In this document: positions 34,668 through 46,164 of the stretch, piece after piece
How the letters are laid out: each line of letters opens with the position of its first letter
Position numbering within the stretch: the stretch's first letter is position 1
Origin: Aquisalimonas sp. 2447
Lineage (GTDB): Bacteria > Pseudomonadota > Gammaproteobacteria > Nitrococcales > Aquisalimonadaceae
Assembly: GCF_012044895.1 (NCBI RefSeq)
Contig: NZ_CP050695.1
Span: 2,014,501 to 2,078,500, forward strand
Reading direction: 5' to 3'
DNA length: 64,000 nucleotides
The notes under the pieces: model-generated
Database searches by the model: none
What the model saw: only the letters and a program-made list of their open reading frames with translations
What the model was told of the DNA's origin: nothing
Made by a program: the position numbers and the translations under genes

Positions 34668-35243
34668 ATGAGCGATACTTCGACGACGCGTGTTGCGATC
34701 CTGGCCGACACCCATGGTTTTCTCGATCCCCGCATTGCGGAGCGGGTCGCGGAATGCGACTACGCCATTCACGCAGGGGACGTGGGCGGGGCCGACGTGC
34801 TGTGCTCGCTGAACCCGACGACCTCGGTGGTCGCCATTCGCGGCAACAACGACACTGCGGACAAATGGGCGGAATCCGAAAGTCACTTTCTGGAGAATCT
34901 GCCTGAGGTGGCCGAGTTGTCTCTCCCGGGCGGCACCATGGTGATTACCCACGGCGATGACAACCGCAGCCTGTCGGAACGTCACAAGTACCTGCGCCAG
35001 CGTTATCCCCAGGCGCAGGTGGTGGTGTACGGCCACAGCCATCGGCTGACCATGGACTGTGACGAAACCCCGTGGGTTCTCAACCCGGGGGCGGCCGGAC
35101 GGACCCGGGTTCATGGCGGGCCTTCCTGTCTGCTGCTGACCTGCACCCAGCAGGAATGGAGCGTGGAAGCGGTGCAGTTGCCCGCCAAGCGCTACCCCAA
35201 CCGCGACAGTCAGCGGCGGCGCGCCACCCAGGCGACGGACTGA
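34668..35243 (+). CDS. YfcE-type metallophosphoesterase
   Basis: From ATG 34668 the 191-residue product shows all metallophosphatase motifs of the YfcE/MJ0936 family in order: LADTHGF, HAGDVGGADV, AIRGNNDTADKW, MVITHGDDN and VVYGHSHRLTM, followed by NPGAAGRTR. These bind two metal ions (typically Mn2+) and cleave phosphodiesters; the physiological substrate is not known. The C-terminal 15 residues are basic and polar. It lies tightly between thrH and hrpA. Confidence 0.92.
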   Translation: MSDTSTTRVAILADTHGFLDPRIAERVAECDYAIHAGDVGGADVLCSLNPTTSVVAIRGNNDTADKWAESESHFLENLPEVAELSLPGGTMVITHGDDNRSLSERHKYLRQRYPQAQVVVYGHSHRLTMDCDETPWVLNPGAAGRTRVHGGPSCLLLTCTQQEWSVEAVQLPAKRYPNRDSQRRRATQATD

Positions 35244-35252
35244 CCGGAGGCC

Positions 35253-38200
35253 ATGGCCGGCGGCGCTGAACAGCAGGACACGCCGACCCTCCAGGGTGTG
35301 CGCGAACAGCTGGGCCAGGCCATGGGCGCCGACCGGCGGGCTTTCCGCAAGCGGTTGCGTGGCCTGGAGCGCCGCGCCCGCGACGGCAAGCCGTTTGATC
35401 GCGGGCTGACGCGTCTCGGTCGAGACGTCCAGCGTTCCGTTGTCCGCCGCGCACGACGGCTGGAACGCCTGCCGACGCCCGATTATCCCGCCGATCTGCC
35501 GGTCACCGACCACCGGGACACCATTGCCGAGGCCATTCGCGACCATCAGGTGGTGGTGGTCTGCGGCGAGACCGGCTCCGGCAAGAGCACCCAGTTGCCG
35601 AAGATCTGCCTGGACCTCGGCCGCGGCATCGACGGCATGATCGCCCACACTCAGCCGCGCCGCCTGGCCGCGCGCACCCTGGCCAATCGTGTCGCCGAGG
35701 AGTTGCGCACCGAGGTGGGCGATGCGGTGGGTTACAAGATCCGCTTCTCCGACCACGTCAGTGACGACACCTTCATCAAGCTGGTCACCGACGGCATGCT
35801 GCTTGCCGAGATCCAGGGTGATCGCGAGCTGGACGGCTACGACACCATCATCATCGACGAGGCGCACGAGCGCAGCCTCAACATCGATTTCCTGCTGGGG
35901 TATCTCAAGCAGCTCCTGCCGCGCCGGCCCGATCTGAAGGTGATCATCACGTCGGCGACCATCGACCCCGAACGGTTTGCGCGACACTTCGACGATGCGC
36001 CCGTTGTCCACGTCTCCGGGCGCAGCTACCCGGTGGACGTGCGTTACCGCCCACTGGCCGCAGACGACGAAGACAGCCGCGACCGCGACCAGCAGACCGC
36101 GATCATCGACGCCGTGGACGAACTCGCCCGCGAGGGGCCCGGGGACATCCTGGTGTTTCTGGCCACCGAGCGGGAGATCCGGGAGACGGCGGAGGCGCTG
36201 CGCAAGCAGCATCCACCCGGGACGGAGATTCTGCCGCTGTTCGCCCGGCTCAGCGCCGCGGAACAGCAGCGCGCGTTCCGGTCCCACCAGGGGCGACGCA
36301 TCGTGCTGGCCACCAACGTGGCGGAGACATCCGTGACCGTGCCGGGCATCCGCTACGTGGTAGACACCGGCCGCGTGCGGCTGAGCCGCTACAGCTTCCG
36401 CAGCAAGGTCCAGCGCCTGCCCATTGAACCGATCTCCCGCGCCTCCGCCGATCAGCGTGCGGGCCGCTGCGGGCGGGTCGCGCCAGGCATCTGCGTGCGG
36501 CTGTACAGCGAAGAGGACTACCAGTCCCGTCCGGAATTCACCGACCCGGAAATCCAGCGCACCAACCTGGCAGCGGTGATCCTGCAGATGCAGGCCCTGG
36601 GCCTGGGCGCCGTGGAGGAGTTTCCGTTCGTGGAGCCCCCGGACCGGCGCTACATCAATGACGGCTACCGTGGCCTGTTCGAGCTGCAGGCGGTGGACGC
36701 CGAGCGCCGGCTCACGGAGTTGGGCCGGCGCCTGGCGCGTCTGCCGGTGGACCCCACCATCGGTCGCATGCTGCTGGCGGCCGGCGAGATCGGAGCGCTG
36801 GACGAACTGCTGATCATCGCCGCCGGCCTGAGCATTCCCGATCCTCGCGAGCGCCCCATGGAGGCGCAGCAGGCTGCCGATCAGGCGCACCGTGAATGGC
36901 GCGATGAAGCTTCGGATTTTCTCGCCTTCGTGAACCTGTGGCGGGACTACCAGCACAACCGCCGGCATCTGACCCGCCGCAAGCTGGACCGCTGGTGCCG
37001 CGAGCGCTACCTGAGCCCGATGCGCATGCGCGAGTGGGCGGACATTCATCGCCAGCTCAAGGAGCTGGCCACGGCGCAGGGATTCCGGCTCAACAGTGAG
37101 GCGGCGGACTACAAACCGTTGCATCGGGCGCTGCTCACGGGGCTGCTGGGCAACGTGGCCATGCGCAATGATGAACAGACCTACCTGGGTGCCCGGGAGC
37201 TGAAGCTCACCATCTTCCCCGGCTCTGCGCTCAGCAGGCGTCGACCCAAGTGGATCGTTTGTGCGGAACTGGTGGAGACCTCCAGGGTCTTTGCCCGCAC
37301 CGTTGCCGCCGTGGATCCGCGGGAGGTGGAAGCCGTTGCCGGCCACCTCGTCCAGCGCAGCTACAACGAACCCCATTGGGATCCTCGACGGGGACGCGTC
37401 AGCGCCTTTGAAACCGTCACCCTTTATGGGCTGCCGCTGGTCACGGGGCGGCGGGTGGACTACGGCCGCATCGCCCCGGAAGAAGCCCGGGAGATCCTCA
37501 TCCGCCAGGGGCTGGCCGAGGACCGGGTGGACAGCCCCGGACGGTTCCGTGAACACAACCGCAACCTGATCGCCGAGGTTCAGGCGCTGGAGGAGAAGTC
37601 CCGGCGCCGCGACGTTCTGGTGGAGAGCGACCGCATTCGCGATTTCTACGCCGAGCGCATCCCGGCAGAGGTGGTCGACCTCAAGGGCTTCGAGCGCTGG
37701 CGCAAGCAGGTCGAGCAACAGCACCCCCGGCGCTTGTACATGACCCGTGATGCGCTGATGCAGCACCAGGCGGAGGACGTCACCGGCGCCCGCTATCCGG
37801 AGACCCTGCGCGTGGGCGAGTTGCAGCTGCCGCTTGCCTACCATTTCGAGCCGGGACATGCCGACGACGGTGTCTCGCTGCAGGTGCCGCTGGCCGCTCT
37901 CAATCAACTGGAGCCGGAACCGTTGGAATGGCTGGTTCCCGGGCTACTGGAGGAGAAGGTCACCGCTCTGATCCGCGGCCTACCCAAAACCCTGCGCCGG
38001 AACTTCGTGCCGGCACCGGATTTCGCCCGGGCCGCGCTGGATGCCGTGCCCGCCGGGAAGGGGTCGCTGGTTGACGCCCTGCGCCGTCAGCTCCATCGAA
38101 TGACCGGAGTGGACGTACCCCCGGAGCAGTGGGATGCCGTGGCACTGCCGGAGCACCTGCGCATGAACATTCAGGTGCTGGACGCCGGTGGTGTGCTGGT

Positions 38201-39155
38201 GGAGCGAGGGCGCGATCTGCGTGCACTGCAACGCCAGCTCGGCGAGCACGCCAGCGCCGAATTCCGCACCGCCACGCCGGATCCGGAGTGGGAGCGTGAA
38301 GGTCTTACCCGCTGGGATTTCGGCGACCTGCCCGAGGTGGTTGAGTTCCAGCGGCAAGGGGTGAGCGTACGCGGCTATCCCGCCGTGGTGGATGAGGGCA
38401 GCAGCGTGGCACTGCGTATCTGCGATGCACCGGAGACTGCGGTGATGCGCAGCCGCGCCGGTGTGCGTCGGCTGATCCGCCTGCATCTCCGCGAGCCGAT
38501 CCAGCATCTTCGGGACAACCTGCCAGATTTTCAGCGTATGAGCCTGCAGTACCAGGGAATTGGCAGCAGCGACGAGTTGCGGGACGAACTCATCGGCGCG
38601 GTGGTGGACCGGCTGTTCCTGAGCGGGGCCGCTCTGCCCCGCAGCGAGACAGCCTTCCGCGAACTCCTGGAGACTGGTCGCGGTGAGCTGGTGGAGGAGG
38701 GGGAGCGTTTCGCCCGGCGGGTGGCCCGCATCCTGGGGCGGTATCACGCCCTGCGCAAGGCGCTGAAACAGCCCCGGGGCCTGGACGGCATGGACAGCTT
38801 CCGGGACATGAACGACCACCTGGATCACCTGGTCTTCCCGCACTTTCTGCTGGAGCTGCCACCGGCGTTGCTGGAGTCGCTGCCACGCTACCTGGACGGC
38901 CTGGAGCACCGGGTGGAGAAACAGGCAGAGGATCCTCGCCGCGACGCCCAGCGGACCCACCTGGTGCGCCCCTGGTGGGAGGCATGGCAACAGCGCGCCG
39001 AGCGCCATCGCCAGGAGGGCATTCACGACCCGGAACTGGCCACCATGCGTCAGCTTCTGGAGGAATACCGCGTCTCCCTGTTCGCCCAGCATCTGGGGAC
39101 CGCCATGCCGGCCTCCGAGAAGCGCCTGCGTCAGCAGTGGCAGCAGGTGCGGTAG
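35253..39155 (+). CDS. hrpA: ATP-dependent RNA helicase HrpA
   Basis: At 1300 residues this is the full-size DEAH/RHA helicase HrpA, implicated in mRNA processing and ribosome rescue. Motifs: VVVVCGETGSGKSTQLPKIC (I), TQPRRLAARTLANRVAEEL (Ia), TDGMLLAEI, IIIDEAHERSLNIDFLL (II), ITSATIDPERFARHF (III), ATNVAETSVTVPGIRYVVDT (V) and ADQRAGRCGRVAPGICVRLY (VI). The HA2/OB region and a long C-terminal domain (DUF3418 type) follow. ATG 35253 has GGAGG only two bases away, so a downstream start is conceivable. Confidence 0.97.
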   Translation: MAGGAEQQDTPTLQGVREQLGQAMGADRRAFRKRLRGLERRARDGKPFDRGLTRLGRDVQRSVVRRARRLERLPTPDYPADLPVTDHRDTIAEAIRDHQVVVVCGETGSGKSTQLPKICLDLGRGIDGMIAHTQPRRLAARTLANRVAEELRTEVGDAVGYKIRFSDHVSDDTFIKLVTDGMLLAEIQGDRELDGYDTIIIDEAHERSLNIDFLLGYLKQLLPRRPDLKVIITSATIDPERFARHFDDAPVVHVSGRSYPVDVRYRPLAADDEDSRDRDQQTAIIDAVDELAREGPGDILVFLATEREIRETAEALRKQHPPGTEILPLFARLSAAEQQRAFRSHQGRRIVLATNVAETSVTVPGIRYVVDTGRVRLSRYSFRSKVQRLPIEPISRASADQRAGRCGRVAPGICVRLYSEEDYQSRPEFTDPEIQRTNLAAVILQMQALGLGAVEEFPFVEPPDRRYINDGYRGLFELQAVDAERRLTELGRRLARLPVDPTIGRMLLAAGEIGALDELLIIAAGLSIPDPRERPMEAQQAADQAHREWRDEASDFLAFVNLWRDYQHNRRHLTRRKLDRWCRERYLSPMRMREWADIHRQLKELATAQGFRLNSEAADYKPLHRALLTGLLGNVAMRNDEQTYLGARELKLTIFPGSALSRRRPKWIVCAELVETSRVFARTVAAVDPREVEAVAGHLVQRSYNEPHWDPRRGRVSAFETVTLYGLPLVTGRRVDYGRIAPEEAREILIRQGLAEDRVDSPGRFREHNRNLIAEVQALEEKSRRRDVLVESDRIRDFYAERIPAEVVDLKGFERWRKQVEQQHPRRLYMTRDALMQHQAEDVTGARYPETLRVGELQLPLAYHFEPGHADDGVSLQVPLAALNQLEPEPLEWLVPGLLEEKVTALIRGLPKTLRRNFVPAPDFARAALDAVPAGKGSLVDALRRQLHRMTGVDVPPEQWDAVALPEHLRMNIQVLDAGGVLVERGRDLRALQRQLGEHASAEFRTATPDPEWEREGLTRWDFGDLPEVVEFQRQGVSVRGYPAVVDEGSSVALRICDAPETAVMRSRAGVRRLIRLHLREPIQHLRDNLPDFQRMSLQYQGIGSSDELRDELIGAVVDRLFLSGAALPRSETAFRELLETGRGELVEEGERFARRVARILGRYHALRKALKQPRGLDGMDSFRDMNDHLDHLVFPHFLLELPPALLESLPRYLDGLEHRVEKQAEDPRRDAQRTHLVRPWWEAWQQRAERHRQEGIHDPELATMRQLLEEYRVSLFAQHLGTAMPASEKRLRQQWQQVR

Positions 39156-39212
39156 GCCGACCCTTTGTAGTACCATGCGCGCCTTTCCCGGCAACACCGA
39201 GCAGATGCAGTT

Positions 39213-40308
39213 ATGGAACTGAACGCCCTTTATACCCAGGCGGCCGATCTCCGCGAGCGCGTGGAAGCGCTTAGGGGGTATCTTTGACTACCCGGGCAAG
39301 AAGGAGCGACTGGAAGAGGTTCTCCGGCTGCTGGAAGACCCGAACATCTGGAATAACCCCGACGAAGCCCAGTCCCTGAACCGCGAACGGTCGCGGCTGC
39401 AGAACACCGTCGATCAGCTGGCGTCCCTGCGCAGCGGCCTGGCCGACGTGGACGAGTTGCTGGACATGGCCCAGGAAGAGGGCGACGAGGACACGGCCCG
39501 GGCCGTGGAATCGGACTTGACGCAATACCAGAAGGCGGTGGCGACGCTGGAGTTCCAGCGCATGTTCTCCGGCGAAATGGACGCCAGCAACGCCTTCATG
39601 GACATCCAGGCCGGTTCCGGTGGCACCGAGGCCCAGGACTGGGCCAACATGCTGTTGCGCATGTATCTGCGCTGGGCGGAGCGCCACGATTTCGCCACCG
39701 AGATCATCGAACTCTCGGAAGGGGACGTGGCCGGCATCAAGAGTGCCACGGTGCGTGTTGACGGCGATCACGCCTTCGGCTGGCTGCGTACGGAAACCGG
39801 TGTCCACCGCCTGGTCCGCAAATCCCCCTTCGACTCCGGCAATCGTCGCCACACGTCCTTCGCGGCGGTGTTCGTGTCACCGGAAATCGACGATAACGTG
39901 GCGATCGAGATCGACCCCTCGGATCTGCGCATTGACGTCTACCGCGCCAGCGGCGCCGGTGGTCAGCACGTCAATACCACCGAGTCGGCGGTGCGCATCA
40001 CCCACGAACCCACTGGTGTAGTGGTTCAGTGCCAGAACGACCGCTCGCAGCACCGCAACCGTGAGACGGCGATGAACCAGCTCCGCGCCAAGCTCTACGA
40101 GCGCGAAATGCAGGCGCGCCGCCAGAAGCAGGCCGCCGCCGAGGACGACAAGTCCGATATCGGCTGGGGCAGCCAGATCCGCTCCTATGTGCTGGATCAG
40201 TCCCGGATCAAGGATTTGCGCACAGGTGTTGAAGTGGGAAATACCCAGGCCGTGCTGGATGGTGATCTGGACCGGTTCATCGAGGCCAGTCTCAAGGCCG
40301 ACGTCTGA
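39213..40308 (+). CDS. prfB: Peptide chain release factor 2, with programmed +1 frameshift
   Basis: RF2 ends translation at UGA and UAA. The first 24 codons run from ATG 39213 to an in-frame TGA at 39285-39287; a +1 shift on CTT-TGA continues at GAC 39286, giving 364 residues in total. The sequence around the stop (AGGGGGTATCTTTGAC) is the classical autoregulatory site. The body has the anticodon-like SPF tripeptide ([16 protein letters not shown]) and the catalytic GGQ ([20 protein letters not shown]). It is followed 17 bases later by lysS, as in E. coli. Confidence 0.98.
39273..39288 (+). promoter_or_regulatory. RF2 programmed +1 frameshift signal
   Basis: An internal Shine-Dalgarno-like AGGGGG (39273-39278) lies three bases before the slippery CTT (39282-39284), which is followed by TGA and then C. 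When RF2 is scarce the ribosome slips +1 at CTT and reads on as GAC. Spacing and bases equal the E. coli site. Confidence 0.97.
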
Positions 40309-40325
40309 ACAAGCGAGAAGTGACC

Positions 40326-41825
<1,500 letters not shown>

Positions 41826-41853
41826 GGCCCCGCCGGCCATACCTCAGTGCACC

Positions 41854-41945
41854 GTAGGGCGGACCTTCAGGTCCGCCGTTACAAGACATGCAAGCCAAGG
41901 CGCCTTGATCGAAACCCGCTCGGCGGACCTGAAGGTCCGCCCTAC
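41854..41945. repeat. Paired palindromic (REP-like) repeat between lysS and ygfZ
   Basis: Two perfect 24-base inverted copies occupy 41854-41877 and 41922-41945, separated by 44 bases. Each copy is itself a hairpin with 8-base arms (GGCGGACC / GGTCCGCC) around TTCA or TGAA, preceded by GTAGG. Placement between convergent genes and the GTAGGGCGGACC core fit a dispersed REP/BIME-type element. It could also end both transcripts. Only this one pair is in the window. Confidence 0.85.
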
Positions 41946-41950
41946 GATAG

Positions 41951-43036
41951 CTACGATTCCTCGGCGGCGTCCTCGTCGCTCTCGGGCATGGGGACCGGGT
42001 AAGGCAGCTGCGCGAAGCCGGCGGGCTGACCGCCCAGGCGCAGATCCTGGCGGTCGCGGTAGGCGACACGGAGCACGGCCAGAGCCTCGACGCCGGCAGG
42101 CCCGGCGACGGCACGGACCACCTCACCGGCGGAGGCGCCATCCACGGTGAGCACACTGTCACCGGGCAGAGGGACGTCGCCGCCCTCCGGCGCGGTGAGC
42201 CCGAACATGCGCCGACTGGGGGTGCCGCGATAATGCATGCGGGCGACCACCTCCTGACCCGGATAGCAGCCCTTGCTGAAACTGACGCCGCCGATGAGTT
42301 CCAGGTTCACCTGCTGTGGCACGAAGCGTTCGCTGGTGGCAGCGGCGACGGCCGGCTCACCGGCGCGGATTGCCAGCAGTTCCCAGGCACTGGGCGTCAC
42401 CGGACGGGAGCCGCGGGTCAGGGCCTCCCACAGGCCGTGAATATCCCGGGCGTGGGCGATGACCAGGAAACGTTCCGGTTCGCCGCCGAGATTGACCACG
42501 CTGGTATCCCCGGCGTGAACCACGGTGCCCGTCCCCTGGGGCAGGGTGCCGGTGGCCTCGGTCACGGCCACGCCACCGGTGCCGGTGACACCGCACAGGG
42601 CGGCGTGGGGCGTGAAGTCCTGCAGCGCAACCCGGGAGCGCAGCACATACATGCGCAGGCGCTTCACAAGCCCCTCCAGCAGGCTCGCGTGGGTGATCAG
42701 GAGGAAGTCGTCATGGTCCAGACGCAGCACCCGGAAAATCGCCAGCAGACGGCCCTTGGGATTGCATAGTCCGGCCAGCCGGGATTCCGTTACTTCCTGG
42801 TCCGTGACACCCTGGCTGAGCTGCGCCTGAAGAAAGGCGGCGGCGTCGTCGCCGACAACGCGAATGACACCCAGCGCGGGCAGGGGCATGATGCCACCAT
42901 CACCCAGGGTCGTGTGCAGTTCGGCACTGGCATCACCAAAGTCCAGCAGGTGGCCGTCGGCGTCGAAGCGTGCATGCTGTGCCGTGAGTAGTGTGGGCCA
43001 GTCGATGGTCGGGGCCACTTGTGAATGGTCGGGCAT
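41951..43036 (-). CDS. ygfZ: Folate-dependent Fe-S cluster protein YgfZ (GcvT-like)
   Basis: YgfZ is a tetrahydrofolate-binding protein of the GcvT fold that helps assemble or repair certain Fe-S enzymes, including MiaB. ATG 43036 gives 361 residues. The diagnostic motif with the conserved cysteine, SKGCYPGQEVVARMHYRG, is present, as are ALGVIRVVGDDAAAFLQAQL and CNPKGRLLAIFRVL. The last 12 residues are an acidic tail. It is divergent from the succinate dehydrogenase cluster; in E. coli ygfZ neighbours sdhE and ygfX, so the association is retained in altered order. Confidence 0.95.
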   Translation of the reverse strand: MPDHSQVAPTIDWPTLLTAQHARFDADGHLLDFGDASAELHTTLGDGGIMPLPALGVIRVVGDDAAAFLQAQLSQGVTDQEVTESRLAGLCNPKGRLLAIFRVLRLDHDDFLLITHASLLEGLVKRLRMYVLRSRVALQDFTPHAALCGVTGTGGVAVTEATGTLPQGTGTVVHAGDTSVVNLGGEPERFLVIAHARDIHGLWEALTRGSRPVTPSAWELLAIRAGEPAVAAATSERFVPQQVNLELIGGVSFSKGCYPGQEVVARMHYRGTPSRRMFGLTAPEGGDVPLPGDSVLTVDGASAGEVVRAVAGPAGVEALAVLRVAYRDRQDLRLGGQPAGFAQLPYPVPMPESDEDAAEES

Positions 43037-43105
43037 GATCTGGTGCACCAGTCTCTGATTGATGTGGTATAAATATCGTACAGTATTTGAAGAGGATTCG
43101 ATCCC

Positions 43106-43291
43106 ATGACTGACGAGCGCAGGTCCAATCAAGAGCCGAGCAGCGACACGCCGTCACCGGAAGCCCCCCACGATAACACGGTGAAACCCGGCGACCCGAG
43201 CACATGGCCAGCGGAACACGGCGGCCAGCGGGGACCCGAGCCAACCCGTTACGGAGACTGGGAAAAGGGTGGGCGCTGCACTGATTTTTGA
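43106..43291 (+). CDS. Succinate dehydrogenase assembly factor 4-type protein (DUF1674)
   Basis: This 61-residue protein has a disordered, Pro/Ser-rich N-terminus and the diagnostic C-terminal block GGQRGPEPTRYGDWEKGGRC, ending TDF. The block is shared with mitochondrial SDHAF4 (Sdh8) and bacterial DUF1674. Eukaryotic SDHAF4 binds free flavinylated SdhA and assists its joining to SdhB. Its place just upstream of sdhCDAB strongly supports the same role here. The spacer to the divergent ygfZ start is AT-rich (TATAAATA at 43069-43076) and probably holds promoters for both directions. Confidence 0.92.
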   Translation: MTDERRSNQEPSSDTPSPEAPHDNTVKPGDPSTWPAEHGGQRGPEPTRYGDWEKGGRCTDF

Positions 43292-43559
43292 AGGGGCTAC
43301 CGGGTTCGTACCCGGGCGCTGCCGCCCCCGGACGGGCCGTGCTGCCTTGCATCATGGGGGCGGACGGTTTAGTTTATGAGCCCGCTTGCAAGGGCCTGTC
43401 CCGGGGTGAGTCTATCCCGCGGATGGCCCTTTCCCGGCTCCCGGATTCGCACGGCACGCACTGCCATCCCCGCGATGCAGCCCACCGCGCGAAGGAGTCG
43501 ACTCACAGGGGTGCGTGCGCATCCTTTCGGAATCACAGGCCGTTGCGGAGCGAGTCACG

Positions 43560-43955
43560 ATGCCAACCGATAATCGACCGCTATCCCCCCATCTCCAGAT
43601 CTATCGCCCCCAGTGGACGTCGGTGCTCTCCATTTCTCACCGTGTCGCCGGCGTCGCCAACAGTATTGGCTCGCTGCTGGTCATCTACTGGCTGGTCTCG
43701 CTCGCCAGCGGTCCGGATGCCTTTGCCCGCGCTCAGGCGGTGCTCGGCTCCTGGCTGGGGATGCTGATTCTGTTCCTGTTCACGCTCGGCATGTTCTACC
43801 ACTTGTGCAACGGCATCCGGCACCTGTTCTGGGATGCGGGCAAGGGGTTTGACCTGGAGACCGCGAAGCGCTCGGGCATGGCCGCCGCCGGAGGCGCGGT
43901 CGTACTGACGCTGCTGCTGTGGATCGTGGTCTTTGCCACGATGGGAGGTGCCTGA
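43560..43955 (+). CDS. sdhC: Succinate dehydrogenase cytochrome b556 subunit
   Basis: The 131-residue membrane anchor starts at ATG 43560 after GGAGCGAG. It has the signature RPLSPHLQIYRPQWTSVLSI then SHRVAGVANS, with the quinone-site Ser and Arg. Three membrane helices follow, with a haem-ligand-type His in LGMFYHLCNGIRHLFWDAG. It anchors SdhAB and passes electrons to quinone. Its stop overlaps the sdhD start (TGATG). The 268 bases before it hold no gene; a weak TTGCAT/TAGTTT promoter-like pair is at 43347-43375. Confidence 0.96.
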   Translation: MPTDNRPLSPHLQIYRPQWTSVLSISHRVAGVANSIGSLLVIYWLVSLASGPDAFARAQAVLGSWLGMLILFLFTLGMFYHLCNGIRHLFWDAGKGFDLETAKRSGMAAAGGAVVLTLLLWIVVFATMGGA

Positions 43956-44335
43956 TGAATTTCCGGACTGCAGTCAAGGATGCCCAGGGACTGGGGTCGG
44001 CGAAGGACGGCGTCCACCACTGGTGGATGCAGCGGGTGACCGCGGTGGCGCTGGTGGTGCTCGTGATCTGGTTCGCCTTCTCCATGGCCGCGCATGCCGG
44101 GTCCGGTTACGAGGCCATGCGCGCCTGGATTGGTTCGCCGTTTACCGCCGGGGTTGCGATTCTGCTGCTGGCGACGGGCTTTTACCACGCGCAGCTCGGC
44201 CTGCAGGTGGTGCTGGAGGACTACGTGGGCAACAAGGCCATTGAGGTCGCCAGCATCATCGCCGTCAAATTCCTCGCCGCGATCCTGGCCCTGACGGGCA
44301 TTCTCGCGGTGCTCAGCATCGCCTTTGGAGGCTGA
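43955..44335 (+). CDS. sdhD: Succinate dehydrogenase membrane anchor subunit
   Basis: ATG 43955, overlapping the sdhC stop, gives 126 residues with three membrane helices. The N-terminal [20 protein letters not shown] and the haem/quinone segment [17 protein letters not shown] (His and Asp-Tyr) match SdhD. Together with SdhC it binds haem b and ubiquinone. The sdhA start follows five bases after its stop, so the genes are one operon. Confidence 0.95.
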   Translation: MNFRTAVKDAQGLGSAKDGVHHWWMQRVTAVALVVLVIWFAFSMAAHAGSGYEAMRAWIGSPFTAGVAILLLATGFYHAQLGLQVVLEDYVGNKAIEVASIIAVKFLAAILALTGILAVLSIAFGG

Positions 44336-44340
44336 ACAGC

Positions 44341-46131
44341 ATGTCCAGCTACGAAATCATCGATCATACCTACGATGTCGTTGTCGTCGGCGCCGGTGGT
44401 GCCGGGCTGCGCGCTACCTTCGGCATGGCCAATCAGGGCCTGAAGACGGCCTGCGTCACCAAGGTCTTTCCCACCCGCAGCCATACCGTGGCGGCGCAGG
44501 GCGGTGTCTCCGCCGCCCTGGGCAACATGGGCGAAGACGACTGGCGCTGGCACATGTACGACACCGTCAAGGGCTCGGACTGGCTGGGTGACCAGGACGC
44601 CATCGAGTACATGTGCCGCGAGGCGATTCCATCCATCATCGAGCTGGAACACTACGGCGTGCCGTTCTCGCGCACCGACGAGGGCAAGATCTATCAGCGG
44701 CCGTTCGGCGGCATGACCACCCACTACGGCGAAGGGCGCGCCCAGCGCACCTGCGCCGCCGCCGACCGCACCGGTCACGCCATTCTGCATACGCTGTATC
44801 AGCAGGCGCTGAAATACGAGGCGGAGTTCTTCATCGAGTACTTCGCCCTGGACCTGATCATGGATGAGGACGGCGCCTGCCGCGGCGTGATCGCCCTGAA
44901 CATGCATGACGGCACCATCCACCGGTTCCGTTCGCACCAGACGGTGCTGGCCACCGGCGGGTACGGGCGCTCGTACTTCTCCTGCACCTCGGCGCATACC
45001 TGCACCGGGGACGGCATGGGCATGGTGCTGCGCGCCGGTCTGCCGCTGCAGGACATGGAGTTCGTGCAGTTCCACCCCACCGGCGTCTACGGCGCCGGCT
45101 GCCTGATCACCGAAGGCGTGCGCGGCGAGGGCGGCTACCTGACCAACTCCGACGGCGAACGCTTCATGGAGCGCTACGCGCCCAACGCCAAGGATCTGGC
45201 GTCCCGGGACGTGGTCAGCCGCTCCATGACCATCGAGATCCAGGAAGGGCGGGGGGTCGGTCCCAACAAGGACCATATCAACCTGCACCTGGAACACCTG
45301 GGCCCGGAGGTGATCAACGAGCGCCTGCCCGGCATCGCCGAGACGGCGCGGATTTTCGCCGGCGTGGACGTCACCAAGGCGCCGATCCCGGTGCTGCCGA
45401 CGGTGCACTACAACATGGGCGGGGTACCCACCAACTACAAGGGCGAGGTGGTAACGCTCAGGGACGGCGACCCGGATGCCGTCGTGCCCGGCCTGATGGC
45501 CATCGGCGAGGCAGCCTGCGTGTCCGTCCACGGCGCCAACCGTCTTGGCTCCAACTCGCTCCTGGACCTGGTGGTGTTCGGTCGTGCTGCCGGGCTGCGC
45601 GCCAAGGAGCTGGTGGCAGAGCAGGGCGACAACCACCGGCCGCTGCCGGCGGATTCCGCGGACTTCGCCCTCGAGCGCCTGGACCGCCTGCGCAACGCCA
45701 ACGGCTCCAGGCCCACGGCGGAAGTGCGCGCGGAGATGCAGGACGTCATGCAGAACTACGCCGCCGTGTTCCGCACCGGCGAGACTCTGGGGACAGGCTG
45801 CAAGAAGCTGGAAGACGTGTTCGCGTCCTTCGAGGATGTGCGGGTCACCGACCGTTCCCTGATCTGGAACTCCGATCTCATCGAGACCCTGGAACTGGAC
45901 AATCTGCTCGGCTGCTCGGTAACCACCATCCAGGGCGCCCGCAACCGCACGGAAAGCCGTGGTGCACACGCCCGGGAAGACTACACCGAGCGGGATGATG
46001 ACAACTGGATGAAGCACACACTCGCCTGGATGGATCCCAAGGGGAACACCACCATCGACTACCGTCCGGTGCACCTGAACACGCTCACCGATGAAGTTGA
46101 GCCGTTCCCGCCCAAGGCGCGGGTGTACTGA
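44341..46131 (+). CDS. sdhA: Succinate dehydrogenase flavoprotein subunit
   Basis: SdhA oxidises succinate to fumarate with covalently bound FAD. The 596-residue protein has the dinucleotide fold ([20 protein letters not shown]), the flavinylation-site histidine in [20 protein letters not shown], the active-site region [19 protein letters not shown] and [16 protein letters not shown], and [23 protein letters not shown] 44341 follows TTTGGAGGCTG. Two maturation factors, the SDHAF4-type protein and SdhE, flank the operon. Confidence 0.98.
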   Translation: MSSYEIIDHTYDVVVVGAGGAGLRATFGMANQGLKTACVTKVFPTRSHTVAAQGGVSAALGNMGEDDWRWHMYDTVKGSDWLGDQDAIEYMCREAIPSIIELEHYGVPFSRTDEGKIYQRPFGGMTTHYGEGRAQRTCAAADRTGHAILHTLYQQALKYEAEFFIEYFALDLIMDEDGACRGVIALNMHDGTIHRFRSHQTVLATGGYGRSYFSCTSAHTCTGDGMGMVLRAGLPLQDMEFVQFHPTGVYGAGCLITEGVRGEGGYLTNSDGERFMERYAPNAKDLASRDVVSRSMTIEIQEGRGVGPNKDHINLHLEHLGPEVINERLPGIAETARIFAGVDVTKAPIPVLPTVHYNMGGVPTNYKGEVVTLRDGDPDAVVPGLMAIGEAACVSVHGANRLGSNSLLDLVVFGRAAGLRAKELVAEQGDNHRPLPADSADFALERLDRLRNANGSRPTAEVRAEMQDVMQNYAAVFRTGETLGTGCKKLEDVFASFEDVRVTDRSLIWNSDLIETLELDNLLGCSVTTIQGARNRTESRGAHAREDYTERDDDNWMKHTLAWMDPKGNTTIDYRPVHLNTLTDEVEPFPPKARVY

Positions 46132-46164
46132 TCCGACACCGGTACTGAACGAGGTTGACAGGCA

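Noticed and set aside
34665-37907. 1080-codon open frame on the minus strand
   Set aside because: It is antisense to hrpA over its whole useful length, has composition like a mirror of GC-rich codons (many His, Gln, Arg, Gly) and no family motif. hrpA is unmistakable.
39448-40308. prfB starting at ATG 39448
   Set aside because: This would drop the N-terminal helical domain; the upstream frame plus the frameshift signal gives the full 364-residue RF2.
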